A DNA stretch of 64,000 bases from positions 23,605,817 to 23,669,816 of the forward strand of contig CM037879.1 of the NCBI GenBank assembly GCA_021292165.1, given 5' to 3'. Source of the stretch: Shinisaurus crocodilurus. Its lineage: Eukaryota > Chordata > Lepidosauria > Squamata > Shinisauridae. Shown in pieces: positions 1 through 9,124 of this stretch. Position 1 is the first letter of the stretch. Each line of letters begins with the position of its first letter. A model generated the notes under the pieces. It had not been told where the DNA came from, ran no database searches, and saw only the letters and a list, made by a program, of their open reading frames with translations. The position numbers and the translations under genes were made by a program.

Positions 1-135
1 GAGGAGGAGCAGCTGGTGACAATGGCAGTGGGAAGGTAGACTCACTGGGGGAGGGGGCCCATTAAGGGTGTCTTGCCCAAAGGCCCCCAGAAACCTGGAG
101 CCAGCACAGTGATTCAGGCAGAAGGTCTTCCCATC
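1..135. repeat. fragment of an unclassified dispersed repeat
   Basis: This stretch matches 55540-55660 closely: both run from a GAGGAGGA-rich start through ACTCACTG, then GTGTCTTGCCCAA and AGAAACCTG. It is therefore one end of a dispersed element cut by the window edge. I cannot assign it to a class from the sequence alone. Confidence 0.55.
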
Positions 136-137
136 AT

Positions 138-300
138 AGATTTCATAGATCATAGAGTTGGAAGAAGCCTACAAGGCCATCGAGTCCAACCCCCTGCTCA
201 AGACAGGAGACTAGAGGAGGGATCTCCCATCCAAGTAATAACCAGGCCTGACCCTGCTTAGCTTTCCATGCTCAGACAAGCTGAGCCAGCGTGTGCCACA
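138..300 (-). repeat. 5S rRNA-derived SINE with CR1-type tail
   Basis: Read on the minus strand, the element begins with sequence close to 5S rRNA from its middle to the end of the polymerase III internal promoter (AGCTAAGCAGGGTC, then TACTTGGATGGGAGA), then switches to the 3' end of CR1 (GGGGTTGGACTCGATGGCC) and a short ATAGAT tail. It belongs to the same family as copies at 18839-18996, 24119-24291 and 60936-61100. The sequence shows the two-part structure; transcription by polymerase III and mobilisation by CR1 are inferred. Confidence 0.85.
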
Positions 301-380
301 GGCCTGATCCAATTCACAGGGATGCATGATCTTCCACATGCAACACATGTGCTATTCCACTGAGCTGTGGTCCTCACTGC
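300..380 (-). repeat. decayed tRNA-headed SINE remnant
   Basis: On the minus strand this shows a tRNA-like order: CAGCTCAGTGGAATAGCAC (A-box-like) followed by TGCATG and a damaged B-box region. A better copy of what seems the same family lies at 46205-46345. It is too divergent to be a tRNA gene. Confidence 0.45.
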
Positions 381-770
381 TTCCACTCAAACAGCTTTTG
401 ACGTTAGGGATGGGTGGGTATTTCGTTTCAGTTCGTTCTTTATAAGAATCAACCAAAATTCACAAATTCCTTCATATTCGAGACGGAAAGGACTTGAGAT
501 TTTAAAAACTGGAATGAGGGAGAAAGCAAAACCGACAAAGTCATCCATCTCTATGACACCGAAGCACAGTGGAGGCACACAAGGTTTTCTCTCTTGGAGA
601 GAAACCAAACTGATAGATTCATCCGTCCAGGCAGAGGGCTATGAGGCCCTAGCACTTAAACTAGGTATTCAACTGGGTATATACATCTTAAACTGTGCAC
701 TTGTCCATGTTAATGCTGGATAAGGGTTGCCACCTCTTTTTCTTTTTCTGGCTTCTCATCCATATGACAA

Positions 771-1020
771 TTATTTATTTATTTATTTATTTATTATATT
801 TATATCCTGCCTTTTTTCCTGCAAGGAACCCAAGGTGGCTTACATAGTCCTCCTCCTCCTCTCCATTGTATCATCACAACAACCCTGTGAGGTAGGTTAA
901 GCTGAGAGTCAGTGACTGGCCCAAAGTCACCCAGTGATCTTCATGGCCGAGTGGGGACTAGAACCCGGGTCTCCCGAGTCCCAGTCCAACACTCTAACCA
1001 CTACGCCACACTGGTCCTCT
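771..1020 (-). repeat. tRNA-derived CORE-type SINE
   Basis: On the minus strand the element has a tRNA-like head with A and B boxes (GTAGTGGTTAGAG, then GGGTTCTAGTCCC), a MIR-like core (CCTCACAGGGTTGTTGTGA) and a 3' part GGTTCCTTGCAGGAAAAAAGG ending in an (AATA)n tail. The core is the feature of the CORE-SINE group mobilised by L2-type LINEs. It sits in the loop of the foldback element and is full length or nearly so. Confidence 0.85.
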
Positions 1021-1069
1021 CCATGCTAAAAATAGCAGTATAATTGCAGGGAACAGAATCTGCCTGGTG

Positions 1070-1775
1070 TAGATGGGTGAGAATTTCATTTCAGTTCGTT
1101 TTTGATAAGAATTTACCAAAGTTCACAAATTTCTTCATATTCAAAATGGGAATAACATGAGACCGGCGGGGGAAATATCAAATGCAGGAGAAATGGAAAC
1201 TGACAGGTTTGTCCATCCTAGCAACAGTACAGAAACGAGGGATACCTTTGTGACAGTGGAGGCAGTGGAGTGTATCCACTCCGGGTTTTAGTCTGAACTT
1301 TGAAGGAGCTATCCATGATGCTCAACCTATTTCTTGGGGCTGGGGTGGGGTTCAGCACCATTGGATAGCTCCTTAAAAGTTCAGACTGAAACCCGGAGTG
1401 GATACACTGCCCCACAGACATTGGAGCCACCCGCCTCCATGACTACGTGACCAGGCACAAAAACAGGATGAATGCACACATGGGCAAAAACAGGACAAAT
1501 GCACAAGATGGGCAAATTTGCATATATGTGCAATAGATACATTTGTACACTTTATGTTGTTTTGGTGTGAAATCTGAAAGGAAACTATGGACCACCCTGG
1601 GCAAACTTCAGACAGGATTATTTCAAGGAAGATTCAAATAGGGACAGGCTGATCTGCCTCCCACATTTGAATTTTTTTCAATCTCAAATTCTCTCCATCC
1701 TTTTCATGATGAAATCTGCAAAATTTGGTAAGATTTTATTTAAAAAATGAACCGAAAAAATTTCTCACTCATCTA
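1070..1775. mobile_element. smaller foldback element related to the 405-2933 element
   Basis: The left end (TAGATGGGTGAGAATTTC) and right end (inverse, closing CTCACTCATCTA) form inverted repeats. The next bases, TTTCAGTTCG on the left and CGGTTCA inverted on the right, match the ends of the enclosing element, so the two are relatives. A hAT hairpin at 1254-1441 interrupts it. No clear target duplication is visible. Confidence 0.5.
1254..1441. mobile_element. hAT-type foldback MITE (CAGTGGAGGC family)
   Basis: The two halves are near reverse complements around a centre at about 1330 (GGAGCTATCCATG left, GGATAGCTCC right). Candidate 8-base flanks CTTTGTGA and CTACGTGA agree at six positions. 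The same family occurs at 22401, 32808, 49492, 55999 and, as a half, 59078. The left arm has lost about a dozen bases near its tip. Confidence 0.7.
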
Positions 1776-2119
1776 CACCAACCAAATTTTATAGGTACAG
1801 CTATTCCCAGCATGGAGAGCATCTTGTTGTACCTGCCTGCCTCGTAGCTGTTAAACATGCGGAGCCTGTCAGAAAGAAAGAGGTGGCAAAACTGGCAACC
1901 CTAATTAGGCACCATGAACATGGTTGAAATATACAGGGATTCAAACCCAGACTTTGGAGAGCGAAACACTCAAAGCCCTCCCATTGGATGGATGAATGTG
2001 CCCATTTTGCTTCCTCCCACATTCAGATTTTTTAAATTCCCACATTCTTCCTGTCTTCTTTATGAAGAAATGTGCACATTTGTGTATGTCCCTATTTTTT
2101 TTAAAAAATGAACTGAACA

Positions 2120-2906
2120 CAGGACCGGTGCAGGGCTGTTTGGCGCCCTAGGCCAAATTATATTTAGCGCCCCTCCCTCTCGTGCCGTGGGGGGGGCTCC
2201 GGAGCAAAGCAGCCCTGCTCTGCAACCCCCCCCCCGCGCTGCCAGCGCCGGCGCCGCCACCTACCTTCCCCCCTCCCCCCCCACTGCTGGCTGCTGCTGC
2301 TGCCGCCGCCTCCGATGTTTTTTTTTCTTCTTTTGGAAAATTCAACGTTTAAAATTAATAATAAATAAATAAAAAGTGAGTGAACAAAGAGTGGCACTCC
2401 AGAGTAAACAAGCAGTGCGAAAGCCCTAGCCCCCCCCCCCGCGGGAGAGAGGCGCCCCCTTCTTTGTGCCCCGCTGGTCTCTAGCCAGACCCATGCTTCC
2501 CCTTTTGGGCTGCCTCCTCCTCCTCCCCCCCTCGAGCCGCTCCGGAGGTGAGTTTCGCTTTCCATTCCGCCTGGCGAGCCTCCGCCCAAGCAGAGTGCTT
2601 TTTTTTTTTTGCCAGGGAAACCAGGGCAACAGGGCTGTTTAAGCCCTGTTGCCCTGGTTCCTCCGCCAAAACAACGCCGGCGGGGCTCCAGAAACGATGC
2701 GAAGGTAGGTAGTAGGTAGGTAGGTGGCGTGCGCGTGCGCGGGGGGGGAGGTGCAGCGGCGGCGGCAGCAGGGGAGGCGCGGCGGAGGCGGCAGGCGGGG
2801 CAGGAGTGCGCCGGCGGCGAGGAAGGAGCGCACCGTTTCTGCGCCCCTCTTCCGCCACGCGCCCTAGGCAGCCGCCTGGGTCTGCCTAGTGGTAGCGCCG
2901 GCCCTG
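2120..2906. mobile_element. GC-rich non-autonomous hAT element, 787 bp
   Basis: The ends are CAGGACCGGTGC and GCGCCGGCCCTG, typical hAT termini, flanked by a perfect 8-base duplication ACTGAACA (2112-2119 and 2907-2914). The interior is extremely GC- and CpG-rich with C runs, and holds a perfect-looking hairpin around AACCAGGGCAACAGGGC at 2618-2660. No transposase frame is recognisable; the long minus-strand frame over 2164-2982 is low-complexity Pro/Arg/Ala/Gly sequence. It is inserted in the right arm of the foldback element. Confidence 0.9.
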
Positions 2907-2933
2907 ACTGAACAAAATTCTCATCTATCCCTA

Positions 2934-3440
2934 GATGGAGGATTTTTTGTGATAAGACAGGGATTTTACAAGATGAAAACAAAATTGATGATGCAAGATC
3001 TTTGAATGTAAGCTGTTCTCAATGGGCACAAAGTGCCCGGGACCTCTCTTGTCAGCTGGGTGACCAGGCATGGTGTATCTCTGACGCTTCTTGCTATCAT
3101 CTCCCTTACTTGACAGGCACTGCTGTTTTCTCTGTTCATATATGTCACACACATTCCCTGAGCAAATGCCCTTCCAAGGTCACTCAGTAGACTTTTATTA
3201 TTCTTGTCATAAGGCATCTGTCGTCTCCCAAAACAGTAAAATGACCTCGGCGGTATTACCCAAAATGATATAAGCGCTCTAGAAATGTCAAAAACAGATG
3301 GCTTGAGAGACTCTCTTGCACTAGTTCTAAATTGTCCTGGATCTGCATCTTACACCGGGTGAGTTCTATAGCTGATGAAGGACTGTGCAGAAAGTGCGGG
3401 CAACATAGTACCTAATGCAAACCCACTTTATCATAATTTA
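2934..3440. other. no recognisable feature
   Basis: This 500-bp stretch shows no repeat family, hairpin or plausible exon that I can identify. It may be ordinary single-copy DNA. Confidence 0.4.
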
Positions 3441-3444
3441 AAGC

Positions 3445-3645
3445 CAGGTTGACTGCTGCTTCCTACAGTTTAAGTCTCTGCACTGGCTTCTCAATATATA
3501 TTGCATCTATTTGAAGGTTCTAGTCCTTATGTTTAAAGTTAATGATCCATTCATGTACCACTTTGCAGAGTTCATAGCACTTCACACACATTCAGCGATC
3601 CGTACAAGAGCCTGGTAAGACAGGTCAGTATTATGAGCATCTCCA
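3445..3645 (+). repeat. old L2-type LINE fragment
   Basis: The phrases CTGCACTGGCTTCTCA and TTGAAGGTTCTAGTCCTTATG resemble the L2 segment encoding LHWLP and KVLVL seen in better copies at 34880-34990 and 27780-28500. It is decayed and has no open frame. Confidence 0.5.
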
Positions 3646-4000
3646 TATTAGCTGAAAGAGCGTGGCTTATTTACTGCTTCTTGTGGAATTCATGTTGACC
3701 TTACCTTTTGCCTTTCTCCAGTTCTTCCTGTGCTCTGCCTATTGTTTTTTTAATATATTTTTGATGGTATCGGTTATGTTCTAACTTCCAAAGTGGTACC
3801 TGTGTTGCTTTGTTTGCAACAAAACAACCCAGAACCTTATGGCACCCAAAGACTAACACATTTAATATTAGTTAGGTTATATCAATAATGATATTGTTCT
3901 AAATTATAAGTTGAAAGTTGCCTTGGGGACCATGTGGTCAAAAGGTGGGGTAAAAGAAATAATGCCGGTCAAACGGAGACCTGGAGTCAAGATGCGAGGG

Positions 4001-4136
4001 CCGGGGTATGCAACCTGGTGCCCTCGAGATGCTTTGGATTGCAACTCCCATAATCCCGTAGCATTGTCCATGCTGGCTGGGGCTGATGGGAGTCGTAGTC
4101 CCAAACGACTGGAGGGCACCAGGTTGCCTACCGCTC
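4001..4136. mobile_element. hAT-like foldback MITE (GGTGCCCTCCAGATG family)
   Basis: The left arm (CAACCTGGTGCCCTCGAGATG) and right arm (CTGGAGGGCACCAGGTTG) are inverted copies around CATGCTGGCTGGGGCTGATG. The family recurs at 5768, 19124, 41720, 43412 and 47287. The flanking bases match only partly, so the exact ends are approximate. Confidence 0.7.
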
Positions 4137-4309
4137 CATTAGGGTGCTATTGAAAAAGGCAACAAGTTTGAGCTCCCCAATAACACTGCACCTGGAGGGG
4201 CCATGGAAGACCCTAAGAAGCAAGATCCATCTGTGGTCCAGCATCATCCTGTGGCACAGCCTCCCTCACTCTGGGTAAGGCATCTTCTCTCTCCTCCTTG
4301 GTTTGCTTA

Positions 4310-4400
4310 TTTGCTCACTTATTCCTTTTATATCCCGCTTTTCTGCCAAAGCCCTCAAGGTGGGTCACCATTAACAATACTAAAACAACAACAAAGGAGA
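4310..4400 (-). repeat. LINE/SINE 3' tail fragment
   Basis: TTATATCCCGCTTTTCTGCC followed by CTCAAGGTGGGTCACC is the inverted 3' end of an L2-mobilised family, like the SINE tails in this window but without the rest of the element. Confidence 0.4.
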
Positions 4401-4644
4401 AGACAAAAGACAAATCAGTCAAACAACACAGACTTCTCGCTCAAACCATTAATGGTCACTTAAGAAATGGATGTCATGGTTTGGGCTTCTCCTCTTCCGC
4501 CATCCCTGTCCCCCTGACAGCACACCTGAAATTCATCTCCAGCTTCACTAAAATAAAAACTGCTATTCTCCACGTAACAAGGAACCTCTGTGTTTCACTT
4601 AAGGCTGGAGACAGATCCGAGTGGCATCAAGCATTATGTGCATT

Positions 4645-4890
4645 GGGCATAAGAAGAACCATGCTGGATCAGACCAAAGGCCCGCCTAGTCAAGCATTCC
4701 GTATGCACAGTAGCCAACCAGAGGCATGGGAAGCCCACAAGCAGGATGTGACTCCTGCTCACGTTCCCCAGCAACCAGCATACAGAGGCATACTGTCCCT
4801 GATACTGGAGGTAATATATAGGCATCAGGACTCGTAGCCAGTATCCCAGCATTCTTTGTCTCAGCATCCTTACGTGTAGCCTGAAGCCTG
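4645..4890 (-). repeat. CR1 LINE 3' end (TTCTTATG-tail subfamily)
   Basis: The left edge CATAAGAAGAACC is the inverted CR1-like terminus TTCTTATG, followed by CATGCTGGATCAGACCAAAGG and GGAAGCCCACAAGCAGGA. Sister fragments lie at 5907, 41968 and 46998. Only the 3' untranslated region is present. Confidence 0.7.
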
Positions 4891-4973
4891 CACATCACCT
4901 AGGAGAGCCTAATCCAACTAGATCTGCCACCTCTTCCCACACTCCATCTTAAGACTGTGACCAATGCAAACTT

Positions 4974-5212
4974 TATTTTTATTTATTTATTATTATATTT
5001 ATACCCCGCCTTTTTTCCTGCAAGGAACCCAAGGCAGCTTACATAGTCCTCCTCCTCCTCTCCATTTTATCCTCACAGCAACCCTGTGAGGCAGGTTAGG
5101 CTGAGAGGCAGGGACTGGCCCAATGTCACCCAGTGAGTTTCATGGCCGAGCGGGGACTAGAACCCGGATCTCCCGAGTCCCAGTCCAACACTCTCACCAC
5201 TACGCCACGCCA
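4974..5212 (-). repeat. tRNA-derived CORE-type SINE
   Basis: A minus-strand copy of the same SINE as 771-1020: tail TTATTTATTATTATATTTATA, then TTTTTTCCTGCAAGGAACCC, core AGCAACCCTGTGAGGCAGG and a head ending CACTACGCCACG. Confidence 0.85.
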
Positions 5213-5229
5213 AGCCACCACCTTTTTGC

Positions 5230-5312
5230 ATGACATCCAGCCTGATGAAGAGTTCCAGAGAACCTGAAAGCTTGCATACTATTTTGTGACATTTTTGTCC
5301 TAATAAAGATAT
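5230..5312 (+). repeat. unclassified dispersed repeat (CTGATGAAGAG ... AATAAAG)
   Basis: The order CCTGATGAAGAG, GAACCTGAAAGCTTGCA, CCTAATAAAGATATTGCC is repeated in inverse orientation at 10347-10445 (GGCAATACC, TTGCAAGCTTTCAAGTTCTC, CTCTTCATCAGGG). It may be the 3' end of a retroelement carrying its own poly(A) signal; the class is unknown to me. Confidence 0.45.
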
Positions 5313-5319
5313 TGCCCTG

Positions 5320-5760
5320 CTGTGAATTTTGGAGGTCTTCTTTACACTCTGTCTCAAGGCCAAAGTTATACGGAGGAGTTGGCCTTGAGAAAGGGTCCCC
5401 AGGTATCACTGATTGCTGTGGAATCCACTGCAGAATCAGAGTTCTTAGGATTGTGGCTTCAGGGTCCCAAGTCCAATCCAGACATGAGAAAATCCCAGAA
5501 GCTTTGCAGAGAAGATGGTGTTAGAGGGAGTCGGGAAGAAGTGCACGCTTCAAGAGGCAAGGATGAAACAGCAGCAGTGTCTCTGTGTGTGTTATTCAGG
5601 GAGGGAGGCGGCATCTCCCTGCTCCCCCCCCCCAGCCATGTGTTTCAGATCACAAGTGATTATTCTTCAAGGGCACCTATATTTCCTTGGCTCACTGGTT
5701 CGGTGAAATGGGCCCACATTGGAGAATCAACTTGCTCCTTGCATCCTAGTTTCTGTACTT
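5320..5760. other. no recognisable feature
   Basis: No repeat family or plausible exon is recognised. The 147-codon frame at 5322-5765 has no family resemblance I can see. Confidence 0.35.
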
Positions 5761-5767
5761 TCTAGAT

Positions 5768-5900
5768 TAGCCTTCCCCTGCCGGGCATCTTCCAGGCGTG
5801 CTGGACTACAACCCGCATCATCTCCCAGCCAGCCTGCTAGCTGGGAATGATGGGAGTTGTAGTCCAGCACATCTGGGGAGCACCGGGCTGGGGGAGGCTA
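5768..5900. mobile_element. hAT-like foldback MITE
   Basis: The arms TAGCCTTCCCCTGCC and GGGCTGGGGGAGGCTA are inverted, with the interior GGACTACAACCCGCATCATC facing GATGGGAGTTGTAGTCC. The 8-base flanks TTCTAGAT and ATCTACAT agree at six positions, which supports these ends. Confidence 0.75.
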
Positions 5901-5906
5901 ATCTAC

Positions 5907-6066
5907 ATAAGAACATAAGAAGAGCCCTGCTGGATCAGAGCAAGGGTCCACCTAGTCCAGCATTCTGCTCACGCAGCGGCCAACCAGCTGCCGACGGGAA
6001 ACCCACAAGAAGGACACGAGTGCAACAGCACCTTCCCGCCCATGTTCCCCAGCCACTGCCTCTGAT
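5907..6066 (-). repeat. CR1 LINE 3' end (TTCTTATG-tail subfamily)
   Basis: The inverted terminus ATAAGAACATAAGAAGAGCC is followed by CTGCTGGATCAGAGCAAGGG and CCAACCAGCTGCC. It ends at CTGATACTGCC, where a compound microsatellite begins. Confidence 0.75.
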
Positions 6067-6071
6067 ACTGC

Positions 6072-6147
<76 letters not shown>
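6067..6147. repeat. compound microsatellite (TC)n (TA)n (GA)n, palindromic
   Basis: About 13 TC units, 11 TA units and 12 GA units run together. Because (TC) is the complement of (GA) and (TA) of itself, the tract is one long inverted repeat. Confidence 0.95.
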
Positions 6148-6148
<1 letters not shown>

Positions 6149-6157
6149 TTTATAGAT

Positions 6158-6291
6158 CAGTGTTCTCCAACCTTGGTCCCCAGATGTTTTTGGCCTACAA
6201 TTCCCAGCATGCCCCAGCCAGCTATGCTGGCTGGGGCATGCTGGGAGTTGTAGGCCAAAAACATCTGGGGACCCAAGGTTGGAGAACACTG
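6158..6291. mobile_element. hAT foldback MITE (CAGTGTTCTCCAACC family), near-perfect hairpin
   Basis: The left arm CAGTGTTCTCCAACCTTGG and right arm CCAAGGTTGGAGAACACTG are inverted, and the pairing continues to the centre with only a few mismatches. The 8-base flanks TTATAGAT and ATATAGAC agree at six positions. Related copies lie at 6648, 10583, 45520, 49645, 54536 and 58339. Confidence 0.85.
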
Positions 6292-6324
6292 ATATAGACC
6301 ATATAGATATATAGAACCCAGTTC

Positions 6325-6887
6325 TTAACCATTATTCACGTAGTGAGAGGCCTGGAAACCGTCTTATGAAGAAGGGTTGAAGGAGCTGGGTTTTTTTTTT
6401 TAGCCTGAACAAGAGAAAACTAAGGGGAGACCTGAGAGTGGTCCTCACGTATCTGAAGATGAAGCAGAGTTGTTCTCTTTTGCTCCAGAGGGCAGGGCAG
6501 GACAAGAACCAGTGGGTGGAAATGGCAAGGAAACAGCTTTCAGCAAAATGTGAGGAGAAACGTCCTCACCACACCAGGTTTTCGAGGGTGGAATGGCCTG
6601 CCTTGGGAGGTAGCGGGTTCTCTTTTGCCGGAGGTATTTGTGCAGAGCAGGGCTCTCCAACCTTGGCTTCCCAGATGTTGCTGGCCTACGGCTCCCAGCA
6701 TACCCAGCCAGCATGGCTAATGGCAAGGGATTCTGGGAGCTGTAGTCCAGCAGCATCTGGGGACCCAAGGTTGGAGAGCCCTGGTGCAGAAGAGGCTGGA
6801 TGCTGGAGCTGCACGATTTCTGCACTGCGCAGGGGGCTGGATTAGATGACCTCCAAGGTCCCATCCAACTTTAAAATCCTTTTATTC
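6325..6887 (+). repeat. CR1 LINE 3' end, interrupted by a hAT MITE
   Basis: The order AGGGTTGAAGGAGCTGGG, TAGCCTGAACAAGAG, AGGGGAGACCTGAGAG, GGAGGTATTTGTGCAG, then GGGGGCTGGATTAGATGACC and CCAACTTTAAAATCC is the usual CR1 3' region. This subfamily differs from the one at 35412-38286. The MITE at 6648-6783 splits it. Confidence 0.75.
6648..6783. mobile_element. hAT foldback MITE (CAGGGCTCTCCAACC variant)
   Basis: The ends CAGGGCTCTCCAACCTTGG and CCAAGGTTGGAGAGCCCTG are perfect inverted repeats. The 8-base duplications GTGCAGAG and GTGCAGAA agree at seven positions. The insertion lies in a CR1 3' end, so it is younger than that CR1. Confidence 0.9.
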
Positions 6888-6889
6888 TG

Positions 6890-7400
6890 TTAGCGTGCGT
6901 GACAGAATTTTGGGAACTGGCTCTTATATAGCCCCAACATTATACTACTATCCAAGAAGCAACACATCCAAATTAAATCCTCCAGACTTTTACTGGCATC
7001 AGCTGGGCGGCTTCAGAATCAGTGGCCTCTCCTGCCCCTACCAAAACGAAAATCTCCCCGGCTCATTTCTTTCTGCTTCGCCGCCGCTGCCTGAGAATCC
7101 CCAGTGCTCCACATTCCTTTCAAGCTGCGCCTTCCCCATTGTTACCTCCTGCTGCCGCCCCACCTCCCTCCTCTGCCCCCATAAAAGCCCACTTAAAGGA
7201 AACTTTAACTTCAAAGCGCTAGGCTTGAAATTCTCCCCAGTGCCGTTTCCGATCCTGGAAGGCCACTGCAAGCTGCTCCCGTAAATTCCCTGCTAGATGC
7301 TACTGAGGATTCAGCAGGGAAGCACAGCAGCTGCGGATCATTTACTCAGAGACGCATCAGAAATGCAAAGAAGGCTCCGAGATTGCATTAATTCTGTATG
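6890..7400. other. no recognisable repeat; moderately GC-rich
   Basis: No repeat family is evident. A 129-codon plus-strand frame and a 77-codon minus-strand frame overlap here, but neither resembles a protein I know and no splice-flanked exon is convincing. Confidence 0.35.
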
Positions 7401-7401
7401 G

Positions 7402-7458
<57 letters not shown>
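7402..7458. repeat. compound microsatellite (TA)n (CA)n
   Basis: About 17 TA units are followed by about 11 CA units. Confidence 0.95.
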
Positions 7459-7459
7459 G

Positions 7460-7834
7460 CGAGAGAATTAAGCTCATCACTCAATGGAAGAAATAATGCA
7501 ATGAAAGGGCTCCGCATCCCCATATCCTGCAGTCAAATAGTAAAGAAATGTAAGATAATTGCAAGGCCTCTGGAAAAATGAAATAAAAATTCCAACCTAC
7601 CAGTCGACACTAATTGCTGTGATTTATGAAAACTTTTGTCTTGCTGGAGCTATTATTCAAGTCATAAAGGCGTTAATCCCTTTGCTTACAAAATAATGAG
7701 TCCCCTCACTTATTTTGTCTAGAAAGATTTCTCTGTGCTCATTGCGGTTTAATTGCCCAACACATACATATATATATGGTTCCCCAGCGCTAAGGGAGGT
7801 AACACTCAGGTCTCAATGCAGAATACAGACTGTG
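7460..7834. other. AT-rich single-copy DNA, possible conserved element
   Basis: No repeat family is seen. The sequence is AT-rich with TAATTG/CAATTA-type motifs (for example CACTAATTGCTGTGATTTATG). A regulatory role is speculation. Confidence 0.3.
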
Positions 7835-7839
7835 CCCTC

Positions 7840-8328
7840 TGTTGGAGTATACGAGGAGAAGGTGTCAACTATGCAGGGAGGATTTTTTAAAAGTTGACTG
7901 CCCAGTAAAGGGTTAAGATAGACTGTTCTAGTCCAATTAAAGGGCAAAGGCAGAAACCAAGCTTCTCTGAGAAGTCAAGGAGCAGGGTCCAGTGGAACAA
8001 ACCACCTGACTGTAGAAGGGGAGGGAATTCTGGATGTTGCCTAGCAACAGGTTGAAGTTCCTGTCTATAATTCTCTGACAGTTAGGACATTCTACACTTA
8101 ACTGACTTAGACTTAACGGGTTTTAAGCAAGGGATTGACCTGTGTTTTCCTTTCCTCACATAATAAGTAACACTTAAGAAACTGAAGTCTGTAACCATCA
8201 AGCTTATAGTACCTAAGAAATCTTATGTTACTGTTATTTACTTTAAAAGCATCTACTTAGAAACAAGTGCTGTGTGTGTGTGTGTTGGTCTGGGTGAATT
8301 CTTCTGCTGATATTGTGCTCTGCCATCA
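7840..8328 (+). mobile_element. solo LTR, 489 bp, with 5-base target duplication
   Basis: The element starts TGTTGGAG and ends GCCATCA, and is flanked by perfect CCCTC duplications (7835-7839 and 8329-8333). A second copy lies at 14520-15018. TG...CA ends and a 5-base duplication fit an LTR retroelement or endogenous retrovirus. No internal coding region remains, as expected after LTR-LTR recombination. Orientation is assumed from TG...CA alone. Confidence 0.85.
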
Positions 8329-8443
8329 CCCTCTGCCATGGGAAGGGAGAGGACCATAGTTCTGTGCTAACAGATGTGACAATATGAAAAGATCCACTAG
8401 ATGCACCCTGAGTGTGTTGTGCTTCCTGGAAAGATCCAGGAAC

Positions 8444-8522
8444 TAGTCTGTTGCCTCTCTCTCCTCAGGCCAGAGCATAGGACCCATTTGCTCTGGCTTG
8501 AGGAGAGAGAGGCAACAGACTA
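8444..8522. repeat. 34-bp near-perfect inverted repeat with 11-base loop
   Basis: The arms at 8444-8477 and 8489-8522 pair at 33 of 34 positions, with the short loop TAGGACCCATT between them. The flanks do not continue the pairing. It could be a foldback remnant or a hairpin RNA precursor. Confidence 0.8.
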
Positions 8523-8689
8523 TGAGAGCCATGTCGCTGCCAGGTCTAAGGACTGCCTGAGCCACCTTGGCCCCTGCGCTCTACTCTAACTTTTCCCTCC
8601 CCGTACTAAGTGGCGGCAATGGGAAAGGATCCCCTTTTCTTTCTTCTTTAAAAGGAAACAAACAAACAAACAAACAAACAAAAAACCCT

Positions 8690-8880
8690 TTTGGGTGGTC
8701 AGGGCATAATGTGCTGCAAAGCACTCCAGCCAGCCATGATCTCGATTTACCCAGCATGCCTCATGGGAAAATGAAGATGGCAGGCAACAGCCTTTTGCTT
8801 CGCTGTGTTTTCTGCTTGCCGCTGCTGCCACCCCTGTCACCTGCCATTTGCTTTGGCGCTATTTAATGCCCGCCCCTGGG
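8690..8880. repeat. decayed relative of the foldback element at 45232-45401
   Basis: The phrases CAGCATGCCTCATGGGAAAA and GAAGATGGCAGGCAACAGCC parallel GAGGCATTCTGGGAAAATCA and AAGATGGCAGCTGCAGCC in the 45-kb element. The relation is weak and the ends are unclear. Confidence 0.35.
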
Positions 8881-8941
8881 CTGCAGGATTCTGGAATTCT
8901 CCTGCCCCAAAGTCTGTGCCAAATGGTGCCACGTTGATTCA

Positions 8942-9035
8942 TAGGGTGGCCATGTGCCCTCCTTCATGGAGGACGGTGAGTTATTTGAAAGGTTCTCAGA
9001 GGATAGTGCTCTATTTGATGGCATCCTCTGACAGG
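8942..9035. mobile_element. fragment of hAT (CAGGGTGGCCA family)
   Basis: AGGGTGGCCATGTGCCCTCC, GGAGGACGGTGAG and AGAGGATAGTGCTC match the ends of elements at 20902, 22649 and 43852. The central part is missing. Confidence 0.5.
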
Positions 9036-9124
9036 CTAAGCAGTCCAAGTGTGGTCTAAAACTAAAGCACGGTAACAAGGGAGAGCCTGGGCCTTGGGCA
9101 CTGGTGGATTACGGAGAGGTTTAA

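Larger units (their letters stand above)
405..2933. mobile_element. large foldback DNA element (TAGGGATG ends), heavily interrupted
   Basis: The left end begins TAGGGATGGG followed by TTCGTTTCAGTTCG; the right end is the inverted version, finishing CATCTATCCCTA. Further in, the arms continue to mirror each other: AGAGGGCTATGAGG...GGGTTGCCACCTCTTT on the left faces AAAGAGGTGGC...AAGCCCTCCC on the right (about 1870-1985). The arms are each roughly 350 bp and have decayed. The loop and right arm hold a SINE, a smaller related element and two hAT insertions. The eight bases outside the ends do not match, so the class is inferred from related TAGGG elements and is uncertain. Confidence 0.6.

Noticed and set aside
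2164..2982. A 272-codon minus-strand open frame
   Set aside because: It lies across a GC-rich hAT with defined ends and consists of low-complexity Pro/Arg/Ala/Gly sequence. High GC removes stop codons by chance.
4298..4837. A 179-codon plus-strand open frame
   Set aside because: It crosses a LINE tail and a CR1 3' UTR; the protein has no family resemblance.
8650..8682. (AAAC)n and similar tracts as CRISPR-like arrays
   Set aside because: They are simple repeats without unique spacers, in a vertebrate genome.
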